From: an uncultured Litoreibacter sp. | GTDB taxonomy: Bacteria; Pseudomonadota; Alphaproteobacteria; Rhodobacterales; Rhodobacteraceae | Length of the DNA stretch: 64,000 bases | Direction: 5' to 3' | Assembly (NCBI RefSeq): GCF_947487515.1 | Contig: NZ_CANKWO010000001.1 | Coordinates: 930,001-994,000, forward strand | Part shown: piece after piece, positions 27,722 to 37,021 of the stretch | How positions within the stretch are numbered: position 1 is the first letter of the stretch | How the letters are laid out: the number at the start of each line of letters is the position of its first letter | Position numbers and translations under genes: made by a program | Notes under the pieces: generated by a model | The model's database searches: none | The model's input: only the letters and a program-made list of their open reading frames with translations | What the model was told of the DNA's origin: nothing

Positions 27722-28966
27722 CTACTGCGCTGGCGCGCCGTTGAACCGCCTGAGGATCGTTTCATGGCCTGGCTTCGGGTGGCGCGGAATGAGCATCGAC
27801 AGCACCAATGAGGTCACCGCCATGCCCGCCGCCGCAACAAAGACCGATGCGGGCGAATAGATCCACATATAGCCCAGCACCACAGGCAAGAAGACTGCAG
27901 CAATGTGGTTAATGGTAAAAGCCACTGCCGCTGTGGGGGCAATATCTGCGGGATCCGCAATCTTCTGGAAGTAGGTCTTCAGTGCAAAGGCCATGGAGAA
28001 AAACAGGTGGTTCACTACATATAGCCCCGCCGCCAAAACGACGCCCCAGCCGAAATAGTAGATGCCGCCATAGGCCAAGAACACAAGCGTCAGGCCGACA
28101 TACTCAAAGATCAGCATCTTGCGTTCCCCGTAGACCCCGATGGCCCGCCCGATCAGCGGTGCGAAGATCATATTGGCCACATAGTTGATCAAGAACAGGC
28201 CGGTGATCTCATGCACCTCAAAGCCGAAGCGCTCCACCATCATAAAGGCTGCGAACACCACGAAGATTTGCCGCCGCGCGCCCGAGACAAACTGCAATGC
28301 GTAATACAGCCAGTACCGTTTGCGCAGCACCATGGTTTTGTTCTGCGGGTGTGGGGTTTCAAACTGGGGGAAATAGAACAGGCAAAATGCGGCAATCAGC
28401 ACGGTCACGCCGCCAGCGGTCAGGTAAACCACCTCGTAGCTCAAATTGAAGGTTTTCCAAGTCAACACCAACAACCCATAGGCAATCAGCGACGCGAAGC
28501 TCCCCGCTGCGGTCAACCAGCCCAGTGTTTGCGGCGCCTTGTCTTTGTCGATCCACTGCAATTGCAGCGATTGATTGACGGTCTCATAGTAGTGAAACCC
28601 GATGCTAGACAGCAGCGTAAGCATCAAAATGCCGCCAAATTGCGGGAAGAAAGAGGTCATGGCCGTGGCCGCCCCCAACAACACCAAAGAGATCAGCCCC
28701 AGAACTTGCTCTCGGATGAAAATGATCAAGAAGATCACCCCAATGGCCAAAAATCCGGGGATTTCTCGCACCGTGTGCAACCAGCCGATTTCCACACCGG
28801 TGAAACCCGCCACTTCAATGACGAAGTTGTTCAGCAGCGCGGACCATGTCGCAAAGGCGACGGGCATGGCGAAAGCCATCAAGAATAGCAAGAACACCGG
28901 TTGGCGGACGAAAGGCAGCGCTTTCGCGTCATCCAGCTGCAGGCGTTTGATGTGGTCTCCGAACAT
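27722..28966 (-). CDS. MFS-family transporter, substrate unknown
   Basis: This 414-residue protein has about twelve hydrophobic segments and a central charged loop near residues 210-222 (FETPHPQNKTMVLRKRYW). The layout fits the major facilitator superfamily. No substrate signature is visible. It lies between adk and prmA on the same strand with gaps of 93 and 65 bases, so it may have its own promoter. Confidence 0.8.
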   Translation of the reverse strand: MFGDHIKRLQLDDAKALPFVRQPVFLLFLMAFAMPVAFATWSALLNNFVIEVAGFTGVEIGWLHTVREIPGFLAIGVIFLIIFIREQVLGLISLVLLGAATAMTSFFPQFGGILMLTLLSSIGFHYYETVNQSLQLQWIDKDKAPQTLGWLTAAGSFASLIAYGLLVLTWKTFNLSYEVVYLTAGGVTVLIAAFCLFYFPQFETPHPQNKTMVLRKRYWLYYALQFVSGARRQIFVVFAAFMMVERFGFEVHEITGLFLINYVANMIFAPLIGRAIGVYGERKMLIFEYVGLTLVFLAYGGIYYFGWGVVLAAGLYVVNHLFFSMAFALKTYFQKIADPADIAPTAAVAFTINHIAAVFLPVVLGYMWIYSPASVFVAAAGMAVTSLVLSMLIPRHPKPGHETILRRFNGAPAQ

Positions 28967-29059
28967 GCATTCGGCTTACGCTCAGTCTAGGTGATTGACC
29001 AGCCCAAAGGGCGCGCGCACTAACGCCCTGCGAAATTGCACCCCCAGCCTTGAGGCAAT

Positions 29060-29746
29060 TTAGGCCGACACACGCCCCACGATCGCACCTAATTCCTGTG
29101 CGATGGCTTCGATCGCCCCCATGGCATCCACCCGCTCTAAGGCGTCTTTGCTGCCGTAGTAATCAATGAGCGGTGCTGTCTGCGCATGATACGCCTCGAG
29201 ACGCGAGGTCACGGTTTCCGCAGTATCATCTGCGCGGCGGACCATGTCGGAGCCCCCACATTTATCGCAAACCTCTGCAACAGCAGGCGCCTTAAACGTG
29301 TCATGGTACCCTTCACCGCAACCCTTGCAGGTAAAGCGACCAGCAATTCGGGCAACCATCTGCGCGTCGTCCACATCCAATGAGATCGCAGCGTTGATCT
29401 GCTGCCCCGCCTCCCGCAACAGCTCGTCCAGTGCCGCGGCTTGTCCGATGGTGCGCGGAAATCCGTCGAGGATAACCCCTTTGGCACAATCGGCGTCTGC
29501 CAAACGGTCCTTCAGGATCGCCAGCACGATGTCGTCGCTGACCAAACCGCCCGCGTCCATCACCGTTTTAGCCTTGATCCCCGCATCCGTGCCCGCAGCC
29601 ACCGCCGCGCGCAACAGATCACCGGTCGATAGCTGCACAAGGCCAAAGCTTTGCTCCAGCATGCGCGCTTGAGTACCTTTCCCCGCGCCAGGTGGCCCCA
29701 GAAGGATCAGCACGGGCGCGGGGGTTGTCACAGAACTTCCGTCCAT
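29060..29746 (-). CDS. adk: Adenylate kinase with zinc-type LID
   Basis: Adenylate kinase balances ATP, ADP and AMP. The 228-residue protein has the P-loop GPPGAGKGT (17-25), LDGFPRT near 93-99 and a long LID with four cysteines (Cys140, Cys143, Cys160, Cys163), the arrangement that binds structural zinc. ATG 29746 shares one base with the acs stop (TGATG); a GTG one codon earlier is possible. The direct junction with acs is apt, because Acs releases AMP that Adk recycles. Confidence 0.95.
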   Translation of the reverse strand: MDGSSVTTPAPVLILLGPPGAGKGTQARMLEQSFGLVQLSTGDLLRAAVAAGTDAGIKAKTVMDAGGLVSDDIVLAILKDRLADADCAKGVILDGFPRTIGQAAALDELLREAGQQINAAISLDVDDAQMVARIAGRFTCKGCGEGYHDTFKAPAVAEVCDKCGGSDMVRRADDTAETVTSRLEAYHAQTAPLIDYYGSKDALERVDAMGAIEAIAQELGAIVGRVSA

Positions 29747-31716
29747 CACGCGCTCTTCCGGTTCATGCGGTTGGCAATCAGGTCGTCCACAACTGCCGGC
29801 TCCGCCAAAGTGGAGGTGTCACCCAATGCGGCAAAGTCATCCTCTGCGATCTTGCGCAAAATGCGGCGCATGATCTTGCCAGAACGTGTTTTCGGCAGGC
29901 CCGGAGCCCATTGGATCAGATCCGGCTTGGCTATCGGGCCGATCTCGGCGCGGACCCATGTCTCAAGCTCTTTGCGCAGCTCTTCGGTGGGCTCCTCACC
30001 GTTCATCAAGGTGACATAGGCGTAGATGCCCTGCCCTTTGATGTCATGCGGATACCCCACGACGGCGGACTCAGCCACTTTGGCATGTGCCACAAGGGCG
30101 CTTTCAACTTCCGCAGTCCCCATACGGTGGCCGGACACGTTGATCACGTCATCGACGCGCCCCGTAATCCAGTAATCACCATCCGCGTCGCGCTTGCAGC
30201 CGTCGCCCGTGAAGTAGTAGCCGGGGTAGTCGCTGAAATAGGTTTTCTCAAACCGTTCATGGTCCCCCCAAACGCTGCGCATTTGGCCTGGCCAAGAGTT
30301 CGCGATGACCAACACGCCCTCCACGTCATTGCCCTCAATCACCTCGGCCGATTGCGGGTCCAGCACCAAAGGTTTGATCCCGAAAAACGGCTGCTGCGCC
30401 GATCCCGGCTTCAGGTTTGTGGCCCCCGGCAATGGGGTCATCAGGTGGCCACCGGTTTCGGTCTGCCACCATGTGTCCACGATCGGAACCTTCCCTTTGC
30501 CGACGACGTTGTAATACCATGTCCACGCCTCTGGGTTGATCGGCTCGCCCACGGTGCCAAGCACCTTCAGATCGCTCAGGTCGTATTTTTCGACATAGCT
30601 ATTCCCCTGCCCCATCAACGCCCGCAGTGCAGTTGGGGCGGTGTAAAACTGGTTCACTTTGTGCTTCTGGCACACATCCCAGAACCGGCCTGCATCTGGG
30701 TAGGTTGGCACGCCCTCGAACATGATGGTCGTCGCCCCATTCGCCAGCGGGCCGTAAACAATATAGCTGTGCCCCGTGACCCATCCAACATCAGCGGTGC
30801 ACCAGAAGATGTCACCATCGTGATAGTCGAAGGTGTATTGATGCGTCATCGCGGCATAAGCCAGATACCCGCCCGAAGAGTGCACAACCCCCTTGGGCTG
30901 CCCCGTAGAGCCGGAGGTATAAAGGATAAACAGCGGGTCTTCGGCCCCCATCTCGGCGGGAAGGGAGACGTCACTCGCCTCCAGCGCCAACGCGTTGTAA
31001 TCGTAGTCGCGATCGGTCCATGTGGTCTGCTCGCCAGTCCGTTTAACCACCAAGTTTTTCACGCTGTCCTTGCAATGCAGCAACGCTTGGTCGGCATTGG
31101 ATTTCAACGGGGTAGATCGTCCGCCCCGTGGCGCGTGGTCGGCCGTAATCACCACCTTGGCATCGCATCCGTTGATCCGCGCGCCCAGCGCATCCGGCGA
31201 GAAGCCGGCGAAGACGATCGAATGGATCGCACCAATCCTTGCGCAGGCGAGCATGGCATAGGCTGCCTCGGGGATCATCGGCAGATAGATCACCACACGG
31301 TCCCCTTTGCGCACGCCCAGCCCCTCAAGGACATTCGCCATTTTGCACACCGAGCTGTGCAACTGTTTGTAGGTGATGTGCTTGGCATCATCTTTGGTTG
31401 GATCGTCGGGCTCCCAGATGATCGCTGTTTGGTCGCCGCGCGTGGCCAAATGACGGTCAATACAATTGGCCGCGACATTCAACGTGCCATCCGCATACCA
31501 GTTGATTTTGACGTTCCCTAAGGTGAAATCCACATCCGACACTTGGCTAAACGGCTTGATCCAGTCCAACCGTTTGCCCTGCTCGGCCCAAAAGGCGTCA
31601 GGGTCAGCCATCGAGGCCGCATACATCTTGGTGTACCCTGCCGCGTCCACATGGGCTGCCTTGGCAAATGCCGGATCCGGCGCATAAGTTGTATCTGGAT
31701 TGGATGGGTTTGTCAT
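29746..31716 (-). CDS. acs: Acetate--CoA ligase (acetyl-CoA synthetase)
   Basis: This 656-residue AMP-forming ligase activates acetate to acetyl-CoA. The AMP-binding motif is [16 protein letters not shown], the hinge/C-terminal block is [19 protein letters not shown], and the acetylatable catalytic Lys is in [13 protein letters not shown] 31716 has GGAGGA 5 bases upstream; upstream in-frame starts lack this. It is cotranscribed with adk. A promoter with an overlapping dyad is visible about 100 bases upstream. Confidence 0.97.
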   Translation of the reverse strand: MTNPSNPDTTYAPDPAFAKAAHVDAAGYTKMYAASMADPDAFWAEQGKRLDWIKPFSQVSDVDFTLGNVKINWYADGTLNVAANCIDRHLATRGDQTAIIWEPDDPTKDDAKHITYKQLHSSVCKMANVLEGLGVRKGDRVVIYLPMIPEAAYAMLACARIGAIHSIVFAGFSPDALGARINGCDAKVVITADHAPRGGRSTPLKSNADQALLHCKDSVKNLVVKRTGEQTTWTDRDYDYNALALEASDVSLPAEMGAEDPLFILYTSGSTGQPKGVVHSSGGYLAYAAMTHQYTFDYHDGDIFWCTADVGWVTGHSYIVYGPLANGATTIMFEGVPTYPDAGRFWDVCQKHKVNQFYTAPTALRALMGQGNSYVEKYDLSDLKVLGTVGEPINPEAWTWYYNVVGKGKVPIVDTWWQTETGGHLMTPLPGATNLKPGSAQQPFFGIKPLVLDPQSAEVIEGNDVEGVLVIANSWPGQMRSVWGDHERFEKTYFSDYPGYYFTGDGCKRDADGDYWITGRVDDVINVSGHRMGTAEVESALVAHAKVAESAVVGYPHDIKGQGIYAYVTLMNGEEPTEELRKELETWVRAEIGPIAKPDLIQWAPGLPKTRSGKIMRRILRKIAEDDFAALGDTSTLAEPAVVDDLIANRMNRKSA

Positions 31717-31811
31717 AATGTCCTCCGCAAATTCAGTAAACGGAGCAAGCACATCAGGCCCCTCAAACCTCATGTTCTACCGAAATAGAACTCGCTCCCT
31801 TGTCTGCGCTT

Positions 31812-31841
31812 ATAACACGCAAGATTGACAATTACCGTCAA
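31812..31841 (-). promoter_or_regulatory. Candidate acs promoter
   Basis: On the minus strand TTGACG (31841-31836) and TGTTAT (31817-31812) are separated by 18 bases, close to the sigma-70 consensus. It is 95 bases before the acs ATG. Confidence 0.55.
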
Positions 31842-31957
31842 GCAGCGGGGATTGATAGAAAACTTTGTAAACTAAATTGTCTAACAGCCTGCGCGTCAGT
31901 AAATTTGCAGTAAATTCTGTAAATAATAAGTAAGAACAACAATCTGTAACACGCAAG
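31813..31957. repeat. Direct repeat TAACACGCAAG upstream of acs (two copies)
   Basis: The 11-base word occurs at 31813-31823 and 31947-31957, and the following bases are partly alike (TTGACAATTACCG and TTGGCTATTCCCG). The first copy overlaps the acs -10 element. Confidence 0.45.
31825..31841. promoter_or_regulatory. Dyad TTGAC-N7-GTCAA over the acs -35 box
   Basis: The 17-base sequence TTGACAATTACCGTCAA is a 5-base inverted repeat covering the -35 element of the candidate acs promoter, an expected place for a repressor site. No regulator gene is adjacent to name a partner. Confidence 0.4.
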
Positions 31958-32217
31958 CTTGGCTATTCCCGCAGATTTCAACCTGCGATGAGAATGCCGC
32001 ACTGCCCATTCAAGACCATAGTCGTAAGATCAATCAGCGCGGCATCTTGGCGCGGCGAAGGCCCTGATCAAACGCATGAAGATTGATTCCAACCTAAATT
32101 GATGCAGGCAGCTCTTCTTCACCGCCCATTGCCAAGACACGCTGATTTCTACGAACCGAGGCCAGGCCACACCACATGTCACAGCCCGGCCTTGGTCACA
32201 AAGGCGAAACACAAACG

Positions 32218-32242
32218 AAAAAGACCGCCCCGAAGGGCGGCC
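32218..32242 (-). terminator. Terminator downstream of rpsD
   Basis: On the minus strand GGCCGCCC, a TTCG loop and GGGCGGTC form an 8-pair stem followed by five T, beginning 23 bases after the rpsD stop. A UUCG-type loop is a common stable terminator form. Confidence 0.93.
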
Positions 32243-32265
32243 TTTGAATGCAACGCTTAAGAAGC

Positions 32266-32886
32266 TTAGTTCTGCGCGTAGTATTCGATCACGAGGTTTG
32301 GTTCCATCACAACAGGGTATGGAACGTCGCCCAAACCTGGAGTGCGAACGAAAGTCGCGGACATTTTGGAGTGGTCGACTTCCATGTAATCAGGAACGTC
32401 ACGCTCTGGCAGTTGGGATGCTTCGATCACCAGCGCCATTTGCTTGGACTTCTGACGCACTTCGATTACGTCGCCCTCTTTCACGCGGTAGGAAGGGATG
32501 TTTACCTTCTTGCCGTTCACTGTGACGTGGCCGTGGTTCACGAATTGACGTGCCGCGAATACGGTTGGAACGAATTTGGCGCGGTATACAACTGCGTCCA
32601 AGCGGCGCTCCAGCAGGCCGATCAGGTTTTCGCCAGTGTCGCCTTTAACACGCGCAGCTTCAACGTAAGTACGCTTGAACTGTTTCTCGGTCAGATCGCC
32701 GTAGTAACCTTTCAGCTTCTGCTTGGCGCGCAGCTGCAGGCCGAAGTCAGACAGTTTGCCCTTGCGGCGCTGACCGTGCTGGCCGGGGCCATATTCACGA
32801 CGGTTAACTGGGGATTTAGCGCGACCCCAGATGTTTTCGCCCATCCGGCGGTCAATTTTGTATTTGGCAGCGGTACGTTTAGTCAT
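32266..32886 (-). CDS. rpsD: 30S ribosomal protein S4
   Basis: This 206-residue primary 16S rRNA-binding protein has an N-terminal domain without the zinc cysteines ([20 protein letters not shown]) and the S4 RNA-binding domain at about 95-160 ([34 protein letters not shown]). AAGGAG lies 9 bases before the ATG. The gene is monocistronic here, with its own leader (a CTCCGG/CCGGAG hairpin at 32932-32949) and its own terminator, rather than in the alpha operon. Confidence 0.98.
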   Translation of the reverse strand: MTKRTAAKYKIDRRMGENIWGRAKSPVNRREYGPGQHGQRRKGKLSDFGLQLRAKQKLKGYYGDLTEKQFKRTYVEAARVKGDTGENLIGLLERRLDAVVYRAKFVPTVFAARQFVNHGHVTVNGKKVNIPSYRVKEGDVIEVRQKSKQMALVIEASQLPERDVPDYMEVDHSKMSATFVRTPGLGDVPYPVVMEPNLVIEYYAQN

Positions 32887-33018
32887 ACGCTGATCTCCTT
32901 CTTATGTGTTTTAGAAGGGCGTTGTCCTTCCTCCGGATTTTGCCGGAGTGACAGGGTTCCTCTTGCGAGGGCCACCAACACCAATGAAGTCGCGCTTATA
33001 GACGGGATATATGGGGAG

Positions 33019-33708
33019 TCAATCGCCTTCTGCTGTCGCGCCGAAGGTGATGTTGCTAGAGCCCCCCAAGCCGTAACGCAGACTAGCGCCGATAGCCACC
33101 AAGCTTAGCACCAGCCACAAACCGCCCCACAGCATGGTGGTGCCCCCGAACTCATCCGCCAGCATCCACGCATCCGATTGCAAATGCGACCGCGCGATCG
33201 TGTCCGAGAAGATGTCAAACGGCACGTAGATCATTGACGTCAGCCCAATCACCCGAAGCACCAAGTCGCACGCTCGGTGATCCAGCCAACGCGCCATCGC
33301 CAACAAAACGGCTGCCAAGCCAACACAAAAGACCAAGGCGAACAGGTCACGCATGTAAAGTGCAGCCACCAGCAAAAACACCACGCCCAGCCCCGCAACC
33401 ACCACCCGATCTGCGACACTGCGCAAAGCGGCGAACAGCAACCCCATGCCCAACAGCAATGAACCTAGGTAGCCTGCCGACAGGGTGAAAAAACGCGAAC
33501 CGCCCCTAATCTGCGCCACACCGCCTTGTTGTGGAGAGATCGATATCTGCTCAATCGCGCCGCCAGTCAGAAGCGCAGCCAAACCGTGGGATATCTCGTG
33601 TAGCAACACCACGACAATCTTCAGCGGCACCATCACAGGTGTCGACCAAAGCGCGAAAATCACAATAACCAGCAGCAACAACTGCCAATGGCCCTTCACA
33701 TAGGCCAT
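33019..33708 (-). CDS. M50-type membrane metalloprotease
   Basis: This 229-residue integral membrane protein has about six hydrophobic segments and the zinc-protease motif HEISHG at residues 37-42, inside the second membrane helix as in M50 family site-2-like proteases. A second metal ligand motif is less clear: DLFALV and YVPFDIFSD are the candidate Asp sites. It has no PDZ domain. It starts 4 bases after the stop of a Hint-domain gene on the same strand, so the two may be coexpressed. The substrate is unknown. Confidence 0.78.
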   Translation of the reverse strand: MAYVKGHWQLLLLVIVIFALWSTPVMVPLKIVVVLLHEISHGLAALLTGGAIEQISISPQQGGVAQIRGGSRFFTLSAGYLGSLLLGMGLLFAALRSVADRVVVAGLGVVFLLVAALYMRDLFALVFCVGLAAVLLAMARWLDHRACDLVLRVIGLTSMIYVPFDIFSDTIARSHLQSDAWMLADEFGGTTMLWGGLWLVLSLVAIGASLRYGLGGSSNITFGATAEGD

Positions 33709-33712
33709 CAGC

Positions 33713-34768
33713 CTAGTTCATGTCATGCGTTAGAATTGCCGCCTCGGACCGGTTCAGGTTGCGCCGCGCAAAAGGACCATAGCTGTGAAGGTCGCGCTTG
33801 AGATCGGGGAACAAGTCCAGCAGATCAGCACGCTGATCCGCGTCAACGGTTTTCAGTGTGGTGTTGGCGGGGTGGTAACTTTCGGTCTCTACGCCATTGG
33901 CCCAAAGCACCTGATGTCGTGACAGCAGCAGGTGCACATAAGTCACCTCCTTCACGGTGTGATCGACATAGATCGAGTGATCATTGATCAGGTCAGACGC
34001 TGCCACCAGCACTTCGGACTGGTTGAACAATGCAGTCGCATTGGGGCCAGAAAACAAGATGCGGTGATGTGGCGACACCAGCAAATCTTCATCAGGAATG
34101 TCACGATCCAAAGCAGAGGTCCTAAGACGCACCGGCCGCAAATCGGGCATCGCATATAGCCGTGCGCCTGACATGCGGCGCTGCCCAATCCACAATATCT
34201 CCTGCAAACCGTCATCCTTGGTTTGCACCATATCGCCGATGTTCAGATGCTCGACATGGGTTTCGCCGTCAGCTGTGCGAATGCGGGTGCCTTGCGTAAA
34301 GCAAATGACATCGCCACCGAAGTCGCTTGTGCGGTTGTGTACGGTTGCAGTCGCGGGGGTGGATGTGACGCGGTAATTGCGCCCTGCCAGCGGCACGCCT
34401 TCGGGGCACCACCACAGAATTTTCGGCAAACGAGAGGGACGTATCGGCACCAAGGTGAAACGCACGTCTCCGTCCGACAGAACATAGCCTTCCGGCCCCG
34501 ACATCTCATCGTCACCGATGTTGACGTCAGACCCTTCGGGAAGGTCAAACTTTCGTTCCACAACACGGGCCACACGGCGGCGAATATCTTCGCGGCCAAG
34601 CTCGCCCGTTAAGATCAATGGAGAATGCGCCCCATCCAGACGCACTGCATCCCCGTGCCAAGACCAGACCTGTCCGGTCTGTGGCAACTGGCCTGGCGCG
34701 CAAGGGGCTCCATCCAGTTGAATTTGGTCTGACGTGAGGACATACGTGCCTTGAAAGCCCGTTTTCAT
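33713..34768 (-). CDS. Hint-domain (hedgehog/intein-type) protein
   Basis: This 351-residue protein has an N-terminal region of about 155 residues with no domain I recognise, then a Hint_2-type domain opening at Cys156 (CFTQGTRIRTADG), with DLLVSPHHRIL and the closing HQVLWANGVETESY block. Hint domains self-cleave at their first Cys in hedgehog proteins and inteins. No C-terminal His-Asn nucleophile pair is visible, so splicing is unlikely and N-side cleavage is the remaining possibility. No signal peptide is evident. It lies just upstream of the M50 protease gene. Confidence 0.85.
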   Translation of the reverse strand: MKTGFQGTYVLTSDQIQLDGAPCAPGQLPQTGQVWSWHGDAVRLDGAHSPLILTGELGREDIRRRVARVVERKFDLPEGSDVNIGDDEMSGPEGYVLSDGDVRFTLVPIRPSRLPKILWWCPEGVPLAGRNYRVTSTPATATVHNRTSDFGGDVICFTQGTRIRTADGETHVEHLNIGDMVQTKDDGLQEILWIGQRRMSGARLYAMPDLRPVRLRTSALDRDIPDEDLLVSPHHRILFSGPNATALFNQSEVLVAASDLINDHSIYVDHTVKEVTYVHLLLSRHQVLWANGVETESYHPANTTLKTVDADQRADLLDLFPDLKRDLHSYGPFARRNLNRSEAAILTHDMN

Positions 34769-34922
34769 GTCCGTTACCTGCTCAAGTTTTTATTTTTATT
34801 GTCGTCTTTTGTCATGACGTAGCACGATAAGATGAATCTGGATAGCCATGTGTTAACAAATTGTTAACCCACATAGCTCACCTGTTGCATCAAGGACTCT
34901 TTTTGCTTCGGCGCAAACAGGC

Positions 34923-35834
34923 CTAAAACTGAACATTCAGGCTCAGCGAGCCCACGACCTGCCCTTCCGGCTGGGTCTCATATTCCTCGCTCAGGTAGGT
35001 GGCACCATAAAACATCGCCCCGCGTTTAAACTGCTGATGCAGCCCAGCACGTAGCCGCCCGCGCAGGTCCTTCTTGGCGATACCCGCCGTATCAAGGTAC
35101 TGGCTGTCGGCGACATAGGCGATATCGCCCCCCAGCACCATCGACAGCCCTGTTTTGCGCGCGCCCGCAACCCCAGAATACAATTGCCCCGTCGGAGCAT
35201 CACGCAGCAGCAACGCCCCTTGCCCGAAGCTGCCAAATGTCACATCCGCCCCCAGACGCGCCAAGGTCTCGGCACCGGCTTGCAGCTCCACGAAAGGGCG
35301 CAGCTGCCCCGAGCCCCCAAGGTCGAACTGGCGGCCCGCCTCAAAGGTCACAGTAGGATACACCGCATTTGCAACTTGAAATCCGTCGACATTCACCGAA
35401 CCTGAATCCAGCACCCCATGCAGGCTGTCTTGCAACTGATCCACCTTGGTTTGCGGCCCGACAAACACCAGATCCAAGCCCAAGCTCATCTCGGTCGCGC
35501 CTTTTTGAAAATGCGTATGCGCCCCGAACGACAAGGCCCCCACATAGAGGCGATCCGACGCATTCGGCGCTGCCACATTGACCGGTGTAATCATCTCGGC
35601 GCGGAACCGGTATTCGATCAATGCGCCAATCCGGTCCGGACGCTGCCCAGCCCATTCCTCTCCGCGCACATGCGAGACAACCAAGGACGCACTGCGCCAG
35701 CGATCTTTGCCGTCGCCCAATGTGTCGTTGTTAAACAGGCTCCCCCACCCCAAGGATTTATGCCCCTCGGCGCAGGCGGCACTGGTGGCTGCAAAAAGCA
35801 TAAAAGCAACAGCGGCGCTGCGGATTACATTCAT
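34923..35834 (-). CDS. LpxR-family outer-membrane protein (putative lipid A 3'-O-deacylase)
   Basis: This 303-residue predicted beta-barrel has a signal peptide cleaved near residue 22. LpxR-like features are the Asn-Asp pair (Asn36-Asp37, FNNDTLGDGKDRW), the FGAHTHFQKG and LGLDLVFVGPQT blocks, and a C-terminal Phe typical of outer-membrane barrels. LpxR removes the 3'-acyloxyacyl chain of lipid A. Whether activity is retained depends on residues I cannot align with certainty. GAGGT precedes the ATG. Confidence 0.78.
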   Translation of the reverse strand: MNVIRSAAVAFMLFAATSAACAEGHKSLGWGSLFNNDTLGDGKDRWRSASLVVSHVRGEEWAGQRPDRIGALIEYRFRAEMITPVNVAAPNASDRLYVGALSFGAHTHFQKGATEMSLGLDLVFVGPQTKVDQLQDSLHGVLDSGSVNVDGFQVANAVYPTVTFEAGRQFDLGGSGQLRPFVELQAGAETLARLGADVTFGSFGQGALLLRDAPTGQLYSGVAGARKTGLSMVLGGDIAYVADSQYLDTAGIAKKDLRGRLRAGLHQQFKRGAMFYGATYLSEEYETQPEGQVVGSLSLNVQF

Positions 35835-35929
35835 GGGGACCTCAGATGGTTGGTTGCAGGTGTTATCGGCAAGCTGCGGGGGCTTCACAAGCCTTGCAGT
35901 TCATTCATTGAAGACCCGTGGCACGAAGG

Positions 35930-37021
35930 CTACGCCGCCCCGCGCCCTCCCAAGTCCGCAGGGGCCACCGACACAGATTTGATCACCGCGTAGCAGCTCA
36001 GCCCCGCGCGCAGCCCCATCGCCCGCGCCGAGCGACGCGTGATCCGCGCGATCAATGAATCCCCCCCCGAGGTCAAAGCCACCGCCACCCCCGGCCCCTG
36101 CCCCTCATGCACTTGGGTCACCGTACAGGGCAGTATATTTAGCGCCGACAAGCCGTCCGGCCTATCCTTTGACAAGATCACATCACTGGCCCGAATGCGC
36201 ACCCGCATGGCGCTGCCATCCTCGGCATGGACAGGCGGCAGGAACAAACGCCCCCTGCTCGTGGCCAATTCGCTTAGCCCGTCGCTGTCATTGGCCCGTG
36301 TCACCGTCACGTTTAAAATCGCTCCAGCCTCGCGCACTCCGATGTCACAGATTGCGGCCGGATCAGCGAGGATGTCCCCAAGCGGCCCTGCCCGCGCCAC
36401 ACGCCCCTCCCGCAGCACCACCAAATTGTCGGCCAATTGTGCGACCTCGCTCATGGCATGGCTGACGTAGAAAACGGGGATGCTTGTTCTGGCAACCAGC
36501 TGATGCAGATAGGGCAAAAACTCTGCCTTGCGCGCCTCATCAAGGGCCGCCAATGGCTCGTCCATCAGCAGCACATGCGGTTCGCTGCTCAAGGCCCGCG
36601 CGATGGCCACCCGCTGCGCCTCGCCTCCTGAAAGGTCGCGCGGGGAGCGATCCAGCAGATGCGCGATCCCCAACGCCGCCACCCCTGCATCGCGGTGCGT
36701 GGGGGGCTGCTGACGGGGGTGTCCATAAGCGATATTTTGCGCCACGCTCATATGTGGAAACAGGCGCGGCTCCTGAAAAACATAGCCAACACGACGCTTG
36801 TGCGGCTGCACAAATGTCCCCTTTGCGCTGTCGAACAGGACCTGCTCTCCTAGGCGAATATGCCCTTTGTCAGGCTGTGCCAATCCTGCGATGGCGTTGA
36901 TCACAGACGTCTTGCCGCTGCCCGAGGGGCCAAACAGCGCCGTCACCCCGCCGTCACTTTCAAAGGCGACGTCCAAGGAAAAATCACCAAGCTGTTGCTG
37001 AATGCGGACGGAAACGCTCAT
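35930..37021 (-). CDS. modC: Molybdate ABC transporter ATP-binding protein
   Basis: This 363-residue ATPase has Walker A GPSGSGKTS (Lys37), the signature LSGGEAQRVAIAR, Walker B HVLLMDEPLAAL, and a C-terminal TOBE/Mop domain (about 295-355) that binds molybdate. Its ATG overlaps the modB stop as ATGA; the frame is open far upstream inside modB, but that is a shadow. It is the last gene of modABC. Confidence 0.95.
   Translation of the reverse strand: MSVSVRIQQQLGDFSLDVAFESDGGVTALFGPSGSGKTSVINAIAGLAQPDKGHIRLGEQVLFDSAKGTFVQPHKRRVGYVFQEPRLFPHMSVAQNIAYGHPRQQPPTHRDAGVAALGIAHLLDRSPRDLSGGEAQRVAIARALSSEPHVLLMDEPLAALDEARKAEFLPYLHQLVARTSIPVFYVSHAMSEVAQLADNLVVLREGRVARAGPLGDILADPAAICDIGVREAGAILNVTVTRANDSDGLSELATSRGRLFLPPVHAEDGSAMRVRIRASDVILSKDRPDGLSALNILPCTVTQVHEGQGPGVAVALTSGGDSLIARITRRSARAMGLRAGLSCYAVIKSVSVAPADLGGRGAA

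Larger units (their letters stand above)
31717..32265. other. Intergenic region between acs and rpsD (549 bases)
   Basis: The acs-proximal half (31717-31980) is AT-rich and looks regulatory: a promoter with a dyad, an 11-base direct repeat, and tandem AGTAAATT-type words near 31899-31935. The other half (about 31980-32215) shows no coding potential I trust and no tRNA. The rpsD terminator lies at 32218-32242. Confidence 0.6.

Noticed and set aside
29692-31521. A long plus-strand open frame of about 600 codons opposite acs
   Set aside because: It is antisense to a clearly recognisable acetyl-CoA synthetase. Its product is low-complexity-like with many His/Arg/Gln and no domain; such frames arise from the codon bias of GC-rich genes.
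31980-32215. Possible RNA gene in the acs-rpsD gap
   Set aside because: I could not fold a tRNA cloverleaf or any known structured RNA here, and there is no promoter-terminator pair specific to it.
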